A stretch of 7,876 bases of DNA from Actinomycetes bacterium (lineage in GTDB: Bacteria > Actinomycetota > Thermoleophilia > BMS3ABIN01). The stretch lies in NCBI GenBank assembly GCA_021790075.1, contig JAJYIN010000016.1, forward strand, positions 9,879-17,754, given 5' to 3'. Below, one piece after another: positions 4,948 to 7,876 of this stretch (position 1 is its first letter; every line of letters begins with the position of its first letter). Position numbers and translations under genes: made by a program. Below the pieces are notes generated by a model. It did not search any database and was not told where the DNA came from. It worked only from the letters and a program-made list of their open reading frames with translations.

Positions 4948-6280
4948 AGAACCCGCCGCGGAGCAACTCCGGCGGGATGTTGGGCATCTTCTTGCCCCCC
5001 GCGAACTGCTTCATAAGTTTCTGCATCTGCTTGAACTTGCTGATCAGCTGGTTGACCGCCTGGACGCTGGCGCCACTGCCGGTAGCGATGCGCTTGCGGC
5101 GGCTGCCGTTGAGGATCTCCGGGCTGCGCCGCTCTTCCGGGGTCATGGAGCGGATGATCGCCTCCACCCGGTCGAGTTCGCGCTCGTCGATCTGCGCCTG
5201 CCTGAGCTGCTTGGGGATGCCGGGAATCATGGCCAGCATGCCCGCCAGCGGCCCCATCTTGCGCATGCTCTGCATCTGGTCGAGAAAGTCCTCAAAAGTG
5301 AACTGCGCCTTGCGTATCTTCTCCTCCAGCTCCAGCGCCTTCTTCTCATCGATGTTCTGCTGGGCCTTCTCGATCAGGGTGAGCACGTCGCCCATGCCCA
5401 GGATGCGGCTGGCCATGCGGTCGGGATGGAAAGCGTCGAAAGCGTTCAGCTTCTCGCCGGTGGAGGCGAATATGATCGGCTTGCCCGTGACCGCCCTCAC
5501 CGACAGCGCGGCGCCGCCGCGGGCGTCGCCGTCGAGCTTGGTGAGGATGACCCCGTCGAAGTTAACCTGCTGCTGGAACTGCTCGGCCACATTGACCGCG
5601 TCCTGTCCGGTCATGGAGTCGAGAACCAGAAGGATGTCGTGCGGCCTGACCTGCTTGCGGATATCCACCAGCTCTTCCATCAGCTTCTCGTCGATGTGCA
5701 GGCGGCCGGCGGTGTCGATGATGACCACGTCGCGGCCGGCGGCGGCCGCGTCCTCCACTCCCTTGCGGGCGATCTCGACGGCGTCGTTGCTGCCGTCGAT
5801 GGAAAACACGGGCACGCCCACCTGTTCGCCGAGGACCTTCAACTGGTCGATGGCGGCCGGCCGGTAAATGTCACAAGCTACCAGCTCCGGCCGTTTGCCC
5901 TGCTTCACCAGATGCTTGGCCAGCTTGGCCACGGTGGTGGTCTTGCCCGAGCCCTGCAGGCCGACCATCAGCACCACCGTGGGCGGTTTCGGCGACATGG
6001 TGAGCTTGGCGGAGGCGCTGCCCATCAGCTTCACCAGCTCTTCGTGGACGATCTTGATGACCTGCTGGCCGGGCGTCAGGCTTTCCAGGACCTCTTCACC
6101 CAGGGCGCGCTCCTTGACGGCCGCCACGAACTGCTTGACCACCTTGAAGTTGACGTCCGCCTCCAGCAGGGCCAGCCGGATCTCGCGCATGGCCTTGTTG
6201 ACGTCGTCTTCGCTGAGGCGGCCCTGGCCCTTCAGGCTGCCAAGCACATTTTGTAATTTATCGGAAAGCGTATCAAACAT
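4946..6280 (-). CDS. ffh: Signal recognition particle protein Ffh (SRP54)
   Basis: The GTPase of the signal recognition particle: it binds SRP RNA and signal sequences on nascent chains and docks with FtsY at the membrane. The 444 residues show an N-domain four-helix bundle (1-90), then the G domain with P-loop GLQGSGKT (107-114), DIYRPAA (137-143), DTAGR (189-193) and TKLDGD (247-252), then FHPDRMASRILGMGD (284-298). The M domain follows, with methionine-rich helices (about 327-360) and the SRP RNA-binding motif SRRKRIATGSG (393-403). The wording FASTGEKLNAFDAFHPDR resembles actinobacterial Ffh. ATG at 6280 fits the family N-terminus (MFDTLSDKL), although no strong Shine-Dalgarno precedes it. 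No ftsY or ylxM is adjacent upstream; a DUF202 gene and a 420-base region come first. It ends in tandem TGA TAA stops. Confidence 0.98.
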   Translation of the reverse strand: MFDTLSDKLQNVLGSLKGQGRLSEDDVNKAMREIRLALLEADVNFKVVKQFVAAVKERALGEEVLESLTPGQQVIKIVHEELVKLMGSASAKLTMSPKPPTVVLMVGLQGSGKTTTVAKLAKHLVKQGKRPELVACDIYRPAAIDQLKVLGEQVGVPVFSIDGSNDAVEIARKGVEDAAAAGRDVVIIDTAGRLHIDEKLMEELVDIRKQVRPHDILLVLDSMTGQDAVNVAEQFQQQVNFDGVILTKLDGDARGGAALSVRAVTGKPIIFASTGEKLNAFDAFHPDRMASRILGMGDVLTLIEKAQQNIDEKKALELEEKIRKAQFTFEDFLDQMQSMRKMGPLAGMLAMIPGIPKQLRQAQIDERELDRVEAIIRSMTPEERRSPEILNGSRRKRIATGSGASVQAVNQLISKFKQMQKLMKQFAGGKKMPNIPPELLRGGF

Positions 6281-6363
6281 CGTTTAACCCAATTGCAGTA
6301 CTTTGGTAAGAAGACAGGAGGAAAGACCGTGCGGGCCGCTCGAAAGCGGGGGCAGGCGAGGCG

Positions 6364-6603
6364 CTACCTTCCGCCAGGCGCCGCCGGCCCAGCCGCCGGC
6401 CCATAGCCTTGCATGGTAGACATATAAAGTACATCACCGCTGCCATTCCACATTCCGCTTTGCGCACTGTCCGTTCTCACTATCCTCAGCGGAGAGCCAG
6501 CAGAAGCATGTGACCCATGGGCCCGGCTTCCGGCTCCCTGAAAAAGCCGCACGACGACCGCAGCCACCGTCGCGGCAAGCATTAATATTAGAAAGTAGCG
6601 CAC
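6364..6603 (-). CDS. Doubtful small membrane-anchored hypothetical protein
   Basis: A 79-codon open frame starting at GTG (6603), or 72 codons from ATG (6582). The N-terminus is a convincing hydrophobic segment (FLILMLAATVAAVVV, residues 4-18), like a signal anchor; the rest is Gly/Ser/Ala-rich and ends in PAAGPAAPGGR. I do not recognise a family. Against it: no ribosome site precedes either start; third-position GC is visibly lower than in ffh or rplS; and the best promoter of the region overlaps its first codons, so transcripts from it would begin after both starts. It could be a real small gene driven from further upstream, a decayed gene, or chance reading of a structured leader. Confidence 0.3.
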   Translation of the reverse strand: MRYFLILMLAATVAAVVVRLFQGAGSRAHGSHASAGSPLRIVRTDSAQSGMWNGSGDVLYMSTMQGYGPAAGPAAPGGR

Positions 6604-6613
6604 TGTGTGTCAA
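6585..6613 (-). promoter_or_regulatory. Near-consensus promoter upstream of ffh
   Basis: On the minus strand a perfect TTGACA (6613-6608) is followed by exactly 17 bases and TAATAT (6590-6585, four of six to the -10 consensus). Initiation would fall near 6578, giving an ffh leader of about 297 bases. It is the best promoter match in the window and lies in a locally AT-rich patch. It probably drives ffh and perhaps the downstream translation genes. Confidence 0.6.
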
Positions 6614-6675
6614 GGCAGCCGGCAAGCTGTGTCGACATTCAACCCGGAGAAAACACTCAGCTTTTACAATTAATT

Positions 6676-6696
6676 GCCGGCGCGAAACGCGGCGGC
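6676..6696 (-). terminator. Terminator-like hairpin after the DUF202 gene
   Basis: Starting six bases after the DUF202 TAA, the minus strand reads GCCG-c-CGCG-ttt-CGCG-c-CGGC: two 4-bp GC blocks with a single C-C mismatch and a 3-base loop. AATTAATTG follows rather than a U-run, so intrinsic termination would be weak. It may instead protect the 3' end or mark a Rho-dependent end. Confidence 0.35.
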
Positions 6697-6701
6697 GGGG
6701 C

Positions 6702-7256
6702 TTAGCTCCGCCAGAAAGCCGTCGACTGGAAGATCAGGAAAATGATGAGGATGATGGAAATTATGGCGATGGTCAGGGCAATGGCGGCGTCCAGCTTGGT
6801 GGAAGTCACGAATTTCCCATGCTCGATGAGCGTGGCCGTGTGCCAAAAGCGCAGGGTAGCCAGGATGATTACCGCCGAACCGGCCAGCATCAGGACGATG
6901 CCCGCAATCCCGGAGGTGTGGATGAATGTGCTCTGCTGGGCGGCTATCTCCGGCGCCAGCGTTTGCAGAAACGGGCCGGCTTTCTCTACCACGAAACCGA
7001 AAGCGACCAGCGCCAGTCCGGTACGGACCCAGGCCAGGAAGGTACGCTCGTTTGCCAGCTGCGTCCGCAGCTCTTCGCTCGTGCATGCCCTGGCCCCGGT
7101 GGCGCTGAAATAACCAGATTCACTGCCGGTTGCGGGCGGCTGCCCGCCGGTTTCAGGCAGGTCCCCGGCTTCCTTTCCCGCTTGTCCGCCAGCGCTCTCC
7201 GCCGCGGACGGCGGTCCGCCGGTGCGATGCTCATTTTCAGGTGTTGATCCTGACAT
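6702..7256 (-). CDS. DUF202 (YidH-like) membrane protein
   Basis: A 184-residue protein with a C-terminal DUF202 domain: the signature LANERTFLAWVRTGLAL (67-83) opens the first of three hydrophobic helices (about 74-92, 115-137, 157-178). The first 60 residues are Gly/Pro/Ser/Glu-rich and probably disordered, an extension that small DUF202 proteins such as YidH lack. The family has no established reaction; it is an integral inner-membrane protein. ATG at 7256 is preceded by GAGGAG six bases upstream. It starts 67 bases after the Sap/GAP-like gene, so the two may be co-transcribed. Function unknown. Confidence 0.85.
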   Translation of the reverse strand: MSGSTPENEHRTGGPPSAAESAGGQAGKEAGDLPETGGQPPATGSESGYFSATGARACTSEELRTQLANERTFLAWVRTGLALVAFGFVVEKAGPFLQTLAPEIAAQQSTFIHTSGIAGIVLMLAGSAVIILATLRFWHTATLIEHGKFVTSTKLDAAIALTIAIISIILIIFLIFQSTAFWRS

Positions 7257-7323
7257 TTACGACTCCTCAAATCGAGAAAGCAATTCCCTTAAATTCCCAT
7301 ATTCGGCGATTTTTGGCACATTC

Positions 7324-7876
7324 CTAGGCGCTCAAGCCCTCAGAGAGTGTAATGAGCCCCTTGACCGCGAGGTAAGCGGCGATGGCTAGAAAATAGACGT
7401 GGGCTATCTGCTGCCCGTGGCGCGACATGAAGCGCTTGACCGGCCCCAGCACCTTCTGGGAGCGGTCCGGCATCAGGTAGGAGATGATCACCGGGAAAGC
7501 GATCATGAGCATGGTGATCGCGACCAGGACGACGAACAGGGGCATGTTTTCGACGATCTCCAACCCGTTGTCTGCCAGCAGCTTGACGGCGGCTATGAAC
7601 GGGATCATGGTTGAGATGTTGATGAACATGTAGACAAAGCCGAGCACGGGATAAGGCCGGTGGCGCCGGGGGCCCAGATTCTTTTCCTGTGGCTGCTTTG
7701 GCTTTTTGCCGGCCAGCATCGACCGGACGATGATGACCGCAATCAGCACCGCCAGCAGGATATCCAGGGCTCCCGACAACCGGTCGGAATTGCCGGCGCT
7801 GCTGACCGCCGGCTTGTAGGTGGCCGTGACGACCGTCCCCAGCACGATGAGGAATAATAAGCCGCCCAGCAGGAAC
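7324..7876 (-). CDS. Sap/GAP family membrane protein (5' end beyond window)
   Basis: The frame stays open to the window edge, so the true start lies outside; a GTG at 7845 is in the middle of a hydrophobic segment (FLIVLGTVV) and is most likely an internal valine. About 184 residues are visible, with some five hydrophobic segments and a basic loop (GKKPKQPQEKNLGPRRHR) in the middle. The half GFVYMFINISTMIPFIAAVKLL, then PVIISYLMPDRSQKVLGPVKRFMSRHGQQI and a final LAVKGLITL, resembles the Sap (sulfolipid-1-addressing protein)/GAP family, related to LysE-type exporters and frequent in Actinomycetota. In mycobacteria some members help export surface glycolipids; the substrate here is unknown. Family placement is from remembered pattern, not an alignment. 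Confidence 0.7.
   Translation of the reverse strand, partial: FLLGGLLFLIVLGTVVTATYKPAVSSAGNSDRLSGALDILLAVLIAVIIVRSMLAGKKPKQPQEKNLGPRRHRPYPVLGFVYMFINISTMIPFIAAVKLLADNGLEIVENMPLFVVLVAITMLMIAFPVIISYLMPDRSQKVLGPVKRFMSRHGQQIAHVYFLAIAAYLAVKGLITLSEGLSA

Larger units (their letters stand above)
6281..6701. other. 420-base region between the DUF202 gene and ffh
   Basis: This region holds a terminator-like hairpin next to the DUF202 gene, a good minus-strand promoter, a doubtful 79-codon frame, and a probable ~300-base ffh leader. In that leader a composite stem pairs GGGAGCC (6538-6532) with GGCTCTC (6498-6492), with GAAGC/GCTTC (6530-6526 and 6507-6503) above it. A small CCGCT-TTCG-AGCGG hairpin (6349-6336) lies further downstream. 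I looked for the conserved SRP RNA tip and for tRNA-like folds and found neither. No known riboswitch class is recognised. Confidence 0.5.

Noticed and set aside
4875..5867. Long plus-strand open frame (330 codons) opposite ffh, and another at 5426-6256
   Set aside because: Antisense readings of a high-GC gene; Ser/Arg- or His/Asp-rich low-complexity translations with no domain, while the minus strand encodes a complete Ffh.
6422..6450. Second ffh promoter with a TTATAT -10-like box
   Set aside because: The matching -35 position (TGGAAT) agrees at only three of six bases; far weaker than the TTGACA promoter upstream.
6273..6467. 64-codon minus-strand frame overlapping the ffh start
   Set aside because: Cys/Arg-rich, no hydrophobic or domain pattern, no ribosome site; overlaps ffh out of frame.
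6281..6701. SRP RNA (ffs) gene upstream of ffh
   Set aside because: A structured region next to ffh made this attractive, but the conserved tip with its GGAAGGAAGCAGC-like loop segment is absent on both strands; only a partial CCGGAAG resemblance exists.

Overview
This is a high-GC bacterial window. Every well-supported gene lies on the minus strand, so transcription runs from high to low coordinates. The core is the conserved translation and secretion block ffh, rpsP, khpA, rimM, trmD, (TauE/SafE permease), rplS, lepB, rnhB, yraN. Several things point to the Actinomycetota, perhaps a deep-branching, non-Streptomyces-like lineage: the gene order with no rbgA between lepB and rnhB, the Ffh G-domain wording (FASTGEKL...FHPDRMASRILGMGD), a Sap/GAP-family membrane protein, and frequent GTG/TTG starts. 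This assignment is inference; no rRNA is present.

Layout in transcription order. At 7876-7324 is the 3' part of a Sap/GAP (LysE-like) membrane protein that runs off the window. At 7256-6702 is a DUF202 (YidH-like) three-helix membrane protein with a disordered N-terminal tail. At 6701-6281 is a 420-base region with a terminator-like hairpin, a near-consensus sigma-70 promoter (about 6613-6585), a doubtful small membrane ORF overlapping that promoter, and stem-loops in what would be a ~300-nt ffh leader. At 6280-4946 is ffh. At 4945-4839 is a gap holding a 75-base near-perfect hairpin that ends one base before an ideal Shine-Dalgarno for rpsP. At 4838-3099 are rpsP, khpA, rimM and trmD, closely packed. 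At 3058-2297 is a TauE/SafE-type permease, an unusual insertion between trmD and rplS. At 2296-2108 are a clear promoter and a GC-rich structured leader for rplS. At 2107-35 are rplS, lepB, rnhB and yraN, separated by 12 and 7 bases and then a 4-base overlap.

The genes serve ribosome maturation (S16, RimM, L19), tRNA modification (TrmD), RNA binding (KhpA), co-translational targeting and export (Ffh, LepB) and nucleic-acid maintenance (RNase HII, YraN). The three membrane proteins (Sap/GAP, DUF202, TauE/SafE) are accessory. I found no defence system, CRISPR array, transposase, tRNA or rRNA. The most interesting items are non-coding: the 4854-4928 hairpin, the rplS leader with mutually exclusive stems, and the ffh leader region. 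In proteins, the notable points are a conservative Asp-to-Glu change at the expected TrmD catalytic position and the permease sitting inside a ribosomal block.
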